DNA of 64,000 nucleotides from Mesorhizobium sp. L-2-11. Lineage in GTDB: Bacteria > Pseudomonadota > Alphaproteobacteria > Rhizobiales > Rhizobiaceae. Shown one piece after another: positions 25,196 to 34,143 of the stretch; the stretch's first letter is position 1, and every line of letters starts with the position of its first letter. The notes under the pieces are model-generated. The model had not been told where the DNA came from, made no database searches, and saw nothing but the letters and a program-made list of their open reading frames with translations. The stretch is from the NCBI RefSeq assembly GCF_016756595.1, contig NZ_AP023257.1, forward strand, positions 1,876,001 to 1,940,000, read 5' to 3'. The position numbers were made by a program, and so were the translations under genes.

Positions 25196-26086
25196 CTATG
25201 CCGGATCATCATGCCGACGCAAGGCGCGGGCTGGAAACTTGCGCTGCCAAGTCTCTATCAGAAACAGAGCAACCGTGCTGGCGGCATGGATGGCGAGACG
25301 CCCGATGCGAGCGTCGACGCGCGCGTAGCCTCGTTCCCGACCATGGGCGTCGCCGGCATGGGTGCGCAACGCGCCGATGCCGTTGATGACCGTCGCCAGC
25401 CCGCCAAGGGTGGTGCGAACATCATCGGCAATCAGCGAGTCGAGGTCGCTGCGGTCGGGGGATAGGCCAAGGGGCTTTTTGACGGCGTTGAAAAGGCCGG
25501 ACACATCCTTCTTAGCCGGCAAAGGCTCCCCCAGTTCAATGAGGATGGACCGGCAAACGCTCTCAATGGTCGAACATGCGGCGGTAATGGCGTCCTCGGG
25601 GTCGCTATCGATACTCGCGAGGGCGCGGTCAAGGTCCCTTCCCACCGTGTCAAAGCTGATCGTATCGGCCACGCCCGACAGCCGTTCGACAACTGGCGTT
25701 GCATGACCAGCAACAACGAGCCGGACGCGGAGTCCTTGCTGCAGAAGTTCAAATCCGTCGTAGCGTAGCACGCCATTGAGGTATTCTGTCACGGCGGCAT
25801 GGCGCGGAGGATCGTTAGCAAAATCGCGGGGGTCGGCGGCGGCCTCGATGATCCTGGGCAGCACTTTCTCCGGTTCATAGCCCCTGTTTATTTCGAGCAG
25901 GCAGTCGACAAGCGAAGGCAACCGCGACCCGGCAACGCGGAAGTCCACGTTGCAGCCGCGCATGAATGTCTCGATCTTCGGGCCGCTGCGGTAAATGCCG
26001 ATGGGCGGCGTCGGGTCGTTCCCGCCCCCGCCGCTGATAACCTGAGCCAGAGCCTCGATGGATTGAGGAGAAAGTGGAAACGGCAA
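25196..26086 (-). CDS. Abortive-infection family protein (Abi C-terminal domain)
   Basis: A 296-residue soluble protein. The C-terminal part (DAITAACSTIESVCRSIL followed by LGGLATVINGIGALRTHAGDAHGR) matches the Abi_C arrangement, with the closing R-x-x-x-G-D-x-H-G motif seen in AbiJ-type abortive-infection proteins. It begins 8 bases after the GIY-YIG gene stops and is the last gene of the six-gene operon. In known systems such a domain is fused to or paired with phage-triggered cell-death activities. Here it may be the effector arm. That role is inferred. Confidence 0.7.
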   Translation of the reverse strand: MPFPLSPQSIEALAQVISGGGGNDPTPPIGIYRSGPKIETFMRGCNVDFRVAGSRLPSLVDCLLEINRGYEPEKVLPRIIEAAADPRDFANDPPRHAAVTEYLNGVLRYDGFELLQQGLRVRLVVAGHATPVVERLSGVADTISFDTVGRDLDRALASIDSDPEDAITAACSTIESVCRSILIELGEPLPAKKDVSGLFNAVKKPLGLSPDRSDLDSLIADDVRTTLGGLATVINGIGALRTHAGDAHGRERGYARVDARIGRLAIHAASTVALFLIETWQRKFPARALRRHDDPA

Positions 26087-26094
26087 GGCGACTC

Positions 26095-27279
26095 CTACTT
26101 GTCCGCGCGCGTCAGAGCCGCCGCCTTCGGGTCATAGCGATAGCCGGTGATGGTGCCGTCCTTGATCCGTTCCACGGCCTGATCCACGACGAACAGCGGT
26201 ACTAGGAACCATTCGCGCGGGATGACCGGATTGCCGAAGCGATCCTTGATCTCGATGTCGAGCCGGGCCGGATCGAAGATGCGATGGATGAGGTTTTCGA
26301 GCCGCGTGCGGTTGATATTGTAGAGTTCATAGGTGGCGACGATCTCAACGTCGGCCAGCAGAAATGTCGGATCGAGCTTCGCGTTGGTGATCCGCGTTTG
26401 AACCTTGCCGCCGGTCACACCGATCTTGTGCAGCACATCGCGGTGCTGGGCCACGACCGGGTTGTCGGATTTGCTGCGCAACACATAGATCGTGCCACTG
26501 GCAAGGTCGCCGTCTTCGCTCTCTCCGGCGAACAGTGGCCCGGCGGCAGGGTCAGTGATCCGCCGTCCGGCGTCGTCGCGGTGAAGCGCGCGCTGCAATG
26601 AGCGCAGCAATACGTCACTCTCCGTCCCGTTGTCGTAGATGACGCGCAGGCGACTGTCGCGCCGGTCGTATTCGGTCATGAACTCCTCGCCCACTTCCGC
26701 GACATAGGCAATCTGGCCGCCGACGATGAAGAACTCGCCCTTTTTGATCTCAGCCATTGTCTGGAACGGCCGCGTCTGGCGAATGCCGGCATCGAGGTCT
26801 TTCCTCACCTGGGCGAACAAAGGCTTGAACGTCTCGAAATCCTTGCAGACGGTGCGGTTGGCGATTTCCTCGGCGGCGCGCTTGTCGGCGGCGGTGCGCA
26901 CATGGCGAAGCTCGGTAATGTCCGACGCGCCGGCCATGCCCTCCAGCTCGGCCAGCAGCTCATCATCGTCCATCGATTCGACCGGCGCGGCAGCGGCTGT
27001 CGTCGCGCCAGCCAGAAGTCCTTGGTGGTCTAACGGGACGAGAAGCGAGCGGCATTCCTCGCTCGCGCGCAGCCGGTCGAGGCGCACGGCATAGAGCCGC
27101 TCGAAGATGTCGTTGCATTCCCCGTGCTGGGGAGCACGGCCGTGCGCATCAGCGAAGCGCTGGATTTCCTCGAAGCCGGCGATGATGCGTTCCTCGCGCG
27201 GGGACCGGCCTCCCTTCTTCTCGGGCGGGGCGAAGTCGGCGAGTTCCGTCGCCAGTTCGTCAAGATCGAAATCAGTCAT
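26095..27279 (-). CDS. GIY-YIG (MUG113/T5orf172-type) nuclease protein
   Basis: A 394-residue protein. The C-terminal ~120 residues carry the nuclease-type domain: GTIYVLRSKSDNPVV, then HKIGVTGGKVQTRITNAKLD with the conserved arginine, a LADVEIVATYEL strand and the glutamate in RTRLENLIHRIFD. Before it is an acidic helical region, and at the N-terminus a helicase-associated-like motif (FADAHGRAPQHGECNDIFER). The ATG at 27279 overlaps the helicase stop by 8 bases. A DNA endonuclease role in the operon is likely. The longer frame to 27408 lies inside the helicase gene. Confidence 0.82.
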   Translation of the reverse strand: MTDFDLDELATELADFAPPEKKGGRSPREERIIAGFEEIQRFADAHGRAPQHGECNDIFERLYAVRLDRLRASEECRSLLVPLDHQGLLAGATTAAAAPVESMDDDELLAELEGMAGASDITELRHVRTAADKRAAEEIANRTVCKDFETFKPLFAQVRKDLDAGIRQTRPFQTMAEIKKGEFFIVGGQIAYVAEVGEEFMTEYDRRDSRLRVIYDNGTESDVLLRSLQRALHRDDAGRRITDPAAGPLFAGESEDGDLASGTIYVLRSKSDNPVVAQHRDVLHKIGVTGGKVQTRITNAKLDPTFLLADVEIVATYELYNINRTRLENLIHRIFDPARLDIEIKDRFGNPVIPREWFLVPLFVVDQAVERIKDGTITGYRYDPKAAALTRADK

Positions 27280-29356
27280 AGCGGCCCTCTTTCTTGAACC
27301 GCATGAAGGCGGTTGCGCCTTCGGCCATGCGCTTCTCCCAAGGGTCCTGCGCGTCGATGGCGGGAAGCCGCCCGCGCTCCTTCTTGAACCTGGCCGCGCG
27401 GACCGCAAGCTCCTTCGCTTCCTCCGGCGTCAGGCTGGTGCGCTTGGCGGCAATCGCCGCGGCGACCTGTTTCAAGCTGTCCTCGCTCATGGTCTTGGCG
27501 AGGATGGCATAGGCTTCGCCGAACGGATTGATCCGGTCGATCAGGTCGATGTCGAGTTCGGTCACGCTCAATGCGAATTTGCGCACGCCGTCGATCAGAG
27601 CGGTGTTGGCGGATGGCTCGTCGCTGCCGCCGCCCCCGCCGCCGAGCGCGATCTGCTTGGCCTGCTGCGTCAGGTTGAGGGCGGCGATGGCGTGCTGGCG
27701 CACAGCCTCCTGATCAGCTTCGTCCAGTTCGGGATATTTGTCCTTGATGATTTTGCCCATTCTGACCTGGGTCAGTTCCTCGGGGATCAGTTCCTCGTCG
27801 AACAGACCGCGCTCAATAGCGGTTTTATCCTGGACGAAGGCCGCGATGACCTCGTTCAGATCCTCGGTGCAGATACGTGCAGCTTCCTGGCTTTTCGGCT
27901 CCGCCAGCCCCTTGATCTCGATCTGGAACTGACCCGTCTGCTCGTTGAAGCCGACATTGGTCTTGTTGGGATCGTAGCCGCCCTCGCCATAGTCGAAGCC
28001 CTGAACCGGACCGCTCTGCAAGTTCTTCGGTGTGAAGTTGAAACGCGGCGCCAGCACCTGCTCCATGAGCAGGCTGGCGGCGATGGCTTTGAGAGTGTCG
28101 TTGACGGCCTCAGTCACGGCGTCCTCGGACGCATCCGGCTCGGCGATGAGGTTGGTGAAGCGGGAGCGAGTTTTGCCCGGCGCGTCGCGGGTGGCGCGAC
28201 CGATGATCTGAACGATCTCGGTGAGGCTCGACCGATAGCCCACGGTGAGCGCGTGCTCGCACCAAATCCAGTCGAAGCCCTCCTTCGCCATGCCGAGCGC
28301 AATGATGATGTCGACATGGTCGCGGTTGTTTTTCTGACTTGCGTCCTTCAGCGCGGCGGAAACCTTGTCGCGCTTGCCCGGATCGTCATCGACGAGATCG
28401 GCAATTTTCAGTACCCGCCCATCCGGTGTCTTGACCATCTGGAAGCCGGTGACAGGATCGGCCCCCTGCCATTCGCCCAGGGCCTCAATGATGTGTTCCA
28501 CCTCCTTGATCTTGTCCTTCGTGCTTTCGCGCGAATTGACGGAGGGGATGTGGACGATGGTTTTCTCGGCTGGATCGAGCACCTTAAGGATGTCGTCGGC
28601 ATAGGAGCCTGAATAGAAGAAATAGCCGATATCGAGCTGCTTCAGATATTCGTAGCCGTTGAGCTGCTCATAATAGGTGTAGGTGACGGTATCGAATTTC
28701 GCCTCGTCCTGCGGGTTCAGCACCGGCACAGCGTCGCCCCGGAAATAGGAGCCGGTCATGGCGACGATATGCACCTTGTCGCGGGCGATGAATGCGCCGA
28801 GATGCTGGCCCAGCTTGCTGTCGGGATCGGCGGAAACATGGTGGAATTCGTCTACGGCGATCAGCCGGTCATCGAAAGCCTCCACGCCGAATTTATCTAC
28901 GGCGAAGCGGAAGGTCGCATGGGTACAGACCAGCACCTTGTCGTCCCCCTCAAGGAAAGCGCCAAGCGAATTGACCTTGCCACCGTTGTCGGAACCTGGG
29001 GCATTGCAGAGATTCCATTTCGGCTCCACGCGCCAGTCGGTGGAGAAGCCGTATTTGGAAAGCGGCTCGTCATGGAAACTCGCGCCGATGGATTTTTCCG
29101 GCACGACGATGATGGCCTGTTTCAATCCCTGATTGGCGAGCTTGTCGAGCGCGATGAACATCAACGCCCGGCTCTTGCCCGAGGCCGGTGGCGACTTGAT
29201 GAGAAGATACTGCTCGCCGCGCCTTTCATAGGCGCGTTCCTGCATAGGCCGCATGCCGAGCGCGTTCGCTTTGGCTGAGGAGCCGTTGCTGGCATAGGAG
29301 ACTGAAACGGAAGGAACCGCGAGCATGCCTTCACCGTCGTTCTTATTGCCTGCCAT
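27272..29356 (-). CDS. SF2 DEAD/DEAH-box helicase/translocase
   Basis: A 694-residue superfamily-2 ATPase. Motif I is PPASGKS (residues 56-62), motif II DEFH (169-172), motif III MTGSY, and motif VI IIGRATRDAPGKTR. The C-terminus ends in a helicase-associated-like motif (FKKERGRLPAIDAQDPWEKR) that recurs at the N-terminus of the next protein. The ATG at 29356 shares its A with the stop of the PLD gene (TGATG) and has GGGGAG seven bases before it. In restriction-like systems such a motor moves along DNA to bring nucleases to unmethylated sites. There is no fused nuclease. Confidence 0.88.
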   Translation of the reverse strand: MAGNKNDGEGMLAVPSVSVSYASNGSSAKANALGMRPMQERAYERRGEQYLLIKSPPASGKSRALMFIALDKLANQGLKQAIIVVPEKSIGASFHDEPLSKYGFSTDWRVEPKWNLCNAPGSDNGGKVNSLGAFLEGDDKVLVCTHATFRFAVDKFGVEAFDDRLIAVDEFHHVSADPDSKLGQHLGAFIARDKVHIVAMTGSYFRGDAVPVLNPQDEAKFDTVTYTYYEQLNGYEYLKQLDIGYFFYSGSYADDILKVLDPAEKTIVHIPSVNSRESTKDKIKEVEHIIEALGEWQGADPVTGFQMVKTPDGRVLKIADLVDDDPGKRDKVSAALKDASQKNNRDHVDIIIALGMAKEGFDWIWCEHALTVGYRSSLTEIVQIIGRATRDAPGKTRSRFTNLIAEPDASEDAVTEAVNDTLKAIAASLLMEQVLAPRFNFTPKNLQSGPVQGFDYGEGGYDPNKTNVGFNEQTGQFQIEIKGLAEPKSQEAARICTEDLNEVIAAFVQDKTAIERGLFDEELIPEELTQVRMGKIIKDKYPELDEADQEAVRQHAIAALNLTQQAKQIALGGGGGGSDEPSANTALIDGVRKFALSVTELDIDLIDRINPFGEAYAILAKTMSEDSLKQVAAAIAAKRTSLTPEEAKELAVRAARFKKERGRLPAIDAQDPWEKRMAEGATAFMRFKKEGRYD

Positions 29357-30450
29357 CAGAACACTCCCCACTCGCGGCCGCTTGTCATTTTGAATGCGCC
29401 GTCAATCGCGCGGCTTCTCTTCAACCAATTCGCTTTGTCCGCCGGCGTCCCCAAGGTTAAGTCAAATGCCTTTGGACCCAACTGTCGGAAAATTAAGAGC
29501 TGGCCATCGTAGGTAACCGGTCCACCTGCGCCTGGAATGGGGAGATTCAGCTTGTCCATCTTGTTGTCGCTGTAGGTCAGCGAGTATTGTTCCAAATTCC
29601 CGGCATTATAGCTTATCAGGACGTTTCCAATGTGAGTATTCGTTGGTAAGTCAGTTGGTGGAAAGCCAAAGAATACGCGCGAAAGTCGCTTCATCATCAG
29701 CTGGCTTCCGGGCAGAAGCGGGCCTCTATTTTTTGTTATGTTGCCTGCTTCGATCCAAAAATTTCGGCAAACTCTTAGTTTCTGCAGGTTTGCGCTAGAA
29801 ATCGCACCTGCACTGGTGTCGCTGGTTGCAACGTCATCCTCCGTTGGGGTGGGCTTTTTGAGGTTTTCTGCGCTTTCGAAAACTTTGGCGTAGTCTGTTA
29901 GCAACGCTGCATTCAAAGGTGTTGCGGCAGCCCACGTCGCTGCGTACCAATCGCGCAGCGCCTGCAGGGCGGCGACCGACGTTGGCTCATCCGGGACCAA
30001 TCGATCCACACTGATTGCAAGCCCGGCCTCAACACCCCTCGACAATCCAGACCGTGAGAGATTGCCAGACCCCGAAAGGGCGTAATCTCGTTGGTCACTG
30101 CGCATCAAATAGGCCTTCGGGTGAAAGGGCACCCTCGGTATACCCCCATGAGCCAAGCAGAATTGGGCGTCGTACACGCGGACAGATGAAGCCGGCATTG
30201 CAAGCATGGCACCAAGGGCGACAGGCTCCGTTCGGCAATAGTCAAATGAGGTAAGCCATCTCTTCTCTAGGGCATTCCACCCAGCCCCCAATGTCGCGGT
30301 GCTGCGCACGACCAGATCACTAAGGCCTCCTGACGTGATGTATGCTGCGGCTACGTCCATCGCTTCGATCCCGGCCTGCGATAGAATGCCGTCAATGGCT
30401 TCGAGCGTTGTTCGCGAGGTTGGCTGCGCGATGTAATCGACTTGAGTCAT
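29356..30450 (-). CDS. Phospholipase-D-fold (HKD) nuclease-like protein
   Basis: A 364-residue protein with one HKD motif: H110, K112 and GSGN at 127-130 (FHPKAYLMRSDQRDYALSGSGN). One motif per chain implies a dimer, as in PLD-type nucleases such as BfiI and Nuc. It overlaps the methyltransferase by ATGA and the helicase by TGATG. Codon composition is noticeably more AT-rich than in the helicase, and this shift continues into the 3' half of the methyltransferase. It is probably one of the DNA-cleaving subunits. Confidence 0.82.
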   Translation of the reverse strand: MTQVDYIAQPTSRTTLEAIDGILSQAGIEAMDVAAAYITSGGLSDLVVRSTATLGAGWNALEKRWLTSFDYCRTEPVALGAMLAMPASSVRVYDAQFCLAHGGIPRVPFHPKAYLMRSDQRDYALSGSGNLSRSGLSRGVEAGLAISVDRLVPDEPTSVAALQALRDWYAATWAAATPLNAALLTDYAKVFESAENLKKPTPTEDDVATSDTSAGAISSANLQKLRVCRNFWIEAGNITKNRGPLLPGSQLMMKRLSRVFFGFPPTDLPTNTHIGNVLISYNAGNLEQYSLTYSDNKMDKLNLPIPGAGGPVTYDGQLLIFRQLGPKAFDLTLGTPADKANWLKRSRAIDGAFKMTSGREWGVF

Positions 30451-33248
30451 GCGCGGCCTCCCGTCCCAGTCGCCATTTGCTCCCTGCGTTGACCGCCTTT
30501 CTGATCGTCCGCGTACATTGCGAAGAGCTTTTCGAGTCGCTCAGTGTCATTCCTAAATTTCCGCCCAATGTAGATGCGCTCGACGATCTCATCGTTGCGG
30601 TCGTGAGCTTGCTGCAAAGACGGGAATGCACCTTCCATCTCGTCAGGATCGTACATTTCGCTGATTGACGCCGGAAAATAGCTTTCTCGCGTCAACAGAA
30701 TGTTGGTCGCGGAGTCGTTCAAATCCGACTCATTTTTCGCAGTAAGGCGGGGCAATGGGAACGTGTTCCAGCCCAACGTGTTGGAGTACCGGTAGTCCGT
30801 TTTGAGCTTTCCACAGACTGCTGCTATCCAGACAAGGTGAAGGCGGGAAGCGATTAGCGAGAGCGTCCACAATGGCGCGTCGTAAATTGCGAATGCGCTG
30901 TCGGCGATGATCGCGGACGCGTCCAACAATCCGACTGGGAGATATGTTCTGCGCTCCGAGCTGTGACGGGGCACTATCAGAGTGTTGACCTTGGCAGTGC
31001 CTTGTATTTGGACAAATCGGTAGGGAGCCTTTGCATAGTCGCGCGTCGATCCTGCTTTGCTCGAAAGTCGCATCTCCTTCACGGCATCCAGTCGTTTTGC
31101 TATCTGCGTCGACCGCAGAGCGTCCTGGTGCTGAGCTTTTTCGATCCAAAGACAATATCGTGCTTTGCCTTGGATGAAGTCCTCGGATCCGACAAATCGC
31201 CTCAGATACTTATTAAATACGTCATCGTGGCGAGGCCTTGTTGCAGTAAGTTCCTCTTGTGTAACGATTAGGTTTCCCCCGTCGCGCGGCATATTTCCGA
31301 ACAACATCGGAGCACGGCCTCGCCCCGGCTCGCGCTTGCCTTCAATAACGAGGTTCGGGCCGTCTACGAGATATGGATTAATGTTATTGCATATCTTTTC
31401 TTGAGTCGATCCGTCCTGATCGATTGAGTATAGCCTCCGCCGCTTCCCCTCAGAGTTGGAAATGCCAACAATAATTACGGTTACGCCGGCATTATAGCTT
31501 GCCAGATTTGCCCACTTGAAAGATGTATGAGCAAAGACAATTTCGTGATTAGTTGCAAGTATCGCAGGCCACAGGAGTGGCACTTGTTGCCCCTGACACA
31601 GCGAGTTTGTGGTAACAAAGGCGGATGCCGCGCTAGTCTTCGTGCCATAATCTGCCGCCCTCATAAACCATGCAGCTACGTAGTCGAGGGACTTCCATCC
31701 TTCGATTCGCCCGTCGAAGACGTTGCCCAGATCGGACTTTTGCTCATCTGATTGAAGCTTATTTCCGAGATATGGAGGGTTCCCACAAATATACGTTTCG
31801 CCACCTTCGTTGTCGAAGTCGATCTGCGCCTGATTGAGAGGGGTATGAAACAAATCATCGGCCTGGAACTTTACGCCGGTGCCGGTCGGCGGGCAGATGC
31901 TAAGCCAATCAAGCCTCAGCGCATTGCCGCAGGTAATCCAGTTTTCCTTGTCGAGCGGCAGGAATTCGGCCAGTGCCTCCTTCTGTCCCCGATAAAGAAC
32001 GTCGCACTGAAATTCGGCGATGATGAGTGCCAGCCGCGCAACCTCGGCGGGGAAGTCGCGCAACTCGATGCCGCGGAAATTGGTAAGCGGGATTTCCGTG
32101 CGGCGGTCGGCCTCGCCGCGTCGCCTGTTGATCTCGGCCTCGATGGCGCGCATTTCCTTGTAGGCGATGACAAGGAAATTGCCTGAACCACAGGCGGGGT
32201 CGAACACCCTGATTTTCGCCATACGCTTGCGCAGGTTGAGCAGCATGCGGGCGTTATCGCCAGCCTCTTCAAGCTGGGCGCGCAAATCGTCGAGGAAAAG
32301 CGGGTTCAGCACCTTCAGGATGTTCGGCACGGATGTGTAGTGCATGCCGAGCGCGCCGCGTTCCTCATCCTCGGCGACGGCCTGGATCATCGACCCAAAA
32401 ATGTCGGGATTGATCTTCGTCCAGTCCAGCTTGCCGATGTGGATGAGATAGGAACGCGCAATCTTGCTGAAGCGCGGCACTTCCACGCTGCCCGAGAACA
32501 GCTCGCCGTTCACATAAGGAAAGTCGTCCGCCCATCGCGGGATGGCGGCGCTCGCCCTGTCTGCGCGCTTCGTGTTCATGGCGCGGAACAGCTCGCCGAT
32601 CACCTCGTGGGTGTTCGACGAGTCCTTGGCGCTCATCCGGTCGATGGTGTCGGTGAACAGGCCGGTGCCGCTGAAGATGTCGGTGTCTTCTGCGAAAAAG
32701 CAGAAGATCAGCCGCGCCATGAAATGGTTCATGTCATGACGGCGGGCGGCGCTTCCCCATTCGGGGTTGTCCTTCAGAAGCTCGACATAGAGCCGGTTCA
32801 TGCGGCTCGTGGCGCGGATGTCGAACGAGCTTTCGCGAACCTGCCTGACGGTGGTGATGCCGGCGAGCGGCAGGAAGAAACCAAAATGGTCGGGGAAATC
32901 GGCGTAAGCGCAGGCGACCGGCGCGTCGTCGGAGTCCAGGTTCTCCGCCTCGAACGTCTCGCCATCGGTAGCGAGAATATAGCGCGCCTTCGCCTTCGCG
33001 GTTGCCGGGCTCGCCTTCAGCGCTGCCAGCGTCCGCGTGACTTCGCCCGGCGCGCAGACAGCGATATGTATGTGATTCCGTTGCAGGACACCGCCCATAT
33101 CCGAGCTGTTCGACGCGCCCGCGCGCAGCTTCTTGATCGTCGTCGCCTTGTTGCCGAAGGCTTCGAGGAAGCGATAAGGGAACTCAGCGCCGTCGAACGG
33201 CTGCTCGGCCAATGCCGATATGGCTTCCTCGATCTCGACGGCGTTCAT
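30447..33248 (-). CDS. MmeI-like class I DNA methyltransferase
   Basis: A 933-residue adenine-type methyltransferase. SAM motif I is FDPACGSGNFL (near residue 348) and the catalytic motif is NPPYLG (near 488). A helical spacer precedes motif I (FMARLIFCFFAEDTDIF) and a target-recognition and C-terminal region follows from about residue 560, as in MmeI-type enzymes. MmeI has a PD-ExK nuclease at its N-terminus. I see no ExK here, which fits cleavage being done by partner proteins. The start overlaps the HigA-like gene (ATGA). The 3' half is more AT-rich than the 5' half. Confidence 0.85.
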   Translation of the reverse strand: MNAVEIEEAISALAEQPFDGAEFPYRFLEAFGNKATTIKKLRAGASNSSDMGGVLQRNHIHIAVCAPGEVTRTLAALKASPATAKAKARYILATDGETFEAENLDSDDAPVACAYADFPDHFGFFLPLAGITTVRQVRESSFDIRATSRMNRLYVELLKDNPEWGSAARRHDMNHFMARLIFCFFAEDTDIFSGTGLFTDTIDRMSAKDSSNTHEVIGELFRAMNTKRADRASAAIPRWADDFPYVNGELFSGSVEVPRFSKIARSYLIHIGKLDWTKINPDIFGSMIQAVAEDEERGALGMHYTSVPNILKVLNPLFLDDLRAQLEEAGDNARMLLNLRKRMAKIRVFDPACGSGNFLVIAYKEMRAIEAEINRRRGEADRRTEIPLTNFRGIELRDFPAEVARLALIIAEFQCDVLYRGQKEALAEFLPLDKENWITCGNALRLDWLSICPPTGTGVKFQADDLFHTPLNQAQIDFDNEGGETYICGNPPYLGNKLQSDEQKSDLGNVFDGRIEGWKSLDYVAAWFMRAADYGTKTSAASAFVTTNSLCQGQQVPLLWPAILATNHEIVFAHTSFKWANLASYNAGVTVIIVGISNSEGKRRRLYSIDQDGSTQEKICNNINPYLVDGPNLVIEGKREPGRGRAPMLFGNMPRDGGNLIVTQEELTATRPRHDDVFNKYLRRFVGSEDFIQGKARYCLWIEKAQHQDALRSTQIAKRLDAVKEMRLSSKAGSTRDYAKAPYRFVQIQGTAKVNTLIVPRHSSERRTYLPVGLLDASAIIADSAFAIYDAPLWTLSLIASRLHLVWIAAVCGKLKTDYRYSNTLGWNTFPLPRLTAKNESDLNDSATNILLTRESYFPASISEMYDPDEMEGAFPSLQQAHDRNDEIVERIYIGRKFRNDTERLEKLFAMYADDQKGGQRREQMATGTGGRA

Positions 33249-33559
33249 GCGGCTCCTTCTCCTTCCAAGCCAGCGCCGCCGCGCCGGACGGGCAGTTTGG
33301 CAATCTCGCGCCCGGCCTTTTTCTCGGCCATGCGGATGTCGTATGCGTTTTGCAGGCGCAGCCAGAACTCGGCGGAGTTTCCGAACCAGTGCCCCAGCCG
33401 GAGCGCGGTGTCGCCGGTGATGCTGCGCCGGCCGTGAATGATCTGCGTGACCCGGTTGGGCGGGACATTGAGGTGGCGCGACAGCTCGGTCGGCGAAATG
33501 CCCAGCTGCTGAAGCTCATCGGCGAGAACCTCGCCGGGATGTACGGCTCGACGAGGCAT
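33245..33559 (-). CDS. HigA-family XRE regulator (orphan antitoxin-like)
   Basis: A 104-residue helix-turn-helix protein with the full HigA signature (HPGEVLADELQQLGISPTEL ... VTQIIHGRRSITGDTALRLG). It is the first gene of the six-gene operon and overlaps the methyltransferase start by 4 bases. No HigB toxin precedes it. The 270 bases upstream have no such frame. It probably represses the operon promoter in the manner of a control protein, giving delayed expression of the nucleases after transfer. Confidence 0.82.
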   Translation of the reverse strand: MPRRAVHPGEVLADELQQLGISPTELSRHLNVPPNRVTQIIHGRRSITGDTALRLGHWFGNSAEFWLRLQNAYDIRMAEKKAGREIAKLPVRRGGAGLEGEGAA

Positions 33560-33796
33560 GACACGCCTTCCCCCTATGAGGTGATTGTCCCGATTCTGAC
33601 GTTTGACATCAAGCGTAAAAATCGAGGGCAGCGGACTTGCCCACCGTTCTGTAAATTACTGTGTTACCGAAGGGAATCAGGCCTGGTCCTGCGCGGAGCG
33701 CGCCCGCCGCCTGGCCGTGGCCGGGCGGCCAATTTTTTCGCTTGCCGCCGGCCTGACCGGCGCGCGACACTGAATCCGCTAGTCCTATCCTCTAGC
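33560..33796 (-). promoter_or_regulatory. Promoter region of the defence operon
   Basis: A gene-free stretch of 237 bases. It contains the near-palindrome TTGACATCAA at 33603-33612 about 45 bases before the HigA-like start, a possible operator for that regulator. No toxin frame is present. Confidence 0.35.
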
Positions 33797-33828
33797 AAGC
33801 GCCGCCCGTACCCCTACGGGCGGCGCTT
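33797..33828. terminator. Strong hairpin terminator after the ardC 3' fragment
   Basis: A perfect 14-bp stem (AAGCGCCGCCCGTA / TACGGGCGGCGCTT) with a CCCC loop. It starts three bases past the ardC stop codon and separates ardC from the defence operon. Confidence 0.7.
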
Positions 33829-33831
33829 TGT

Positions 33832-34143
33832 TCATGCCGCTTCTGCCTGCGGCCCGCTATCGGCGACGGGCTGCCGGCCGGCGAGATAGTCGGCGGCCCG
33901 CTGCGCATGGGCGGCGGCGGCGAAGATGGCCCGCTTGTCATCTTTCAGGGCTTTGAGCCATGACGCGATATAGCGGGCGTGTTCCTCGCGGGGCTGCGGG
34001 GTCAAGGCGAGGTCGGCGCAAACGAAGGCCGCGCCCAGCTCGGCGACAAGTTCTTCCATCGCATAGCCTTCATCGCCCCACCGCTTGCGCCCGAAATCAC
34101 GGGCAAGGCGCTTGGCGTGCTTCGTCCAGTGGCAAAGCTCATG
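33832..34143 (-). pseudogene. ardC: Resident ardC, 3' fragment
   Basis: C-terminal third of an ArdC-type antirestriction zincin. From the right it opens with the codons H-E-L-C-H-W-T-K-H and continues to the stop at 33832, including the family segment GYAMEELVAELGAAFVCADL and the helical tail YIASWLKALKDDKRAIFAAA. The frame is cut at the HE codons by the inserted element. A stop (TAA) lies immediately before them. It pairs with the 5' fragment at 40,414-41,025 to rebuild an uninterrupted gene with the motif HELCH. A 75-codon remnant from an internal ATG at 34059 could be made but would lack the active site. Confidence 0.85.

Noticed and set aside
30447..33248. A fused restriction nuclease in the MmeI-like protein
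   Set aside because: The N-terminal 150 residues contain no D-x(n)-E-x-K pattern in a plausible place.
32340..33437. Plus-strand 365-codon frame over the methylase 5' end
   Set aside because: Antisense to the MmeI-like gene and HigA-like gene, both with unmistakable motifs.
25196..33559. Calling the operon DISARM or BREX
   Set aside because: Methylase, helicase and PLD overlap with DISARM parts, but the helicase is short and has no DUF1998-type region, and no DrmB is present. No PglZ, BrxC or BrxL is present for BREX.
33560..33831. A HigB-type toxin gene before the HigA-like regulator
   Set aside because: No frame on either strand matches the small HigB fold. Only a promoter-like stretch and a terminator are present.
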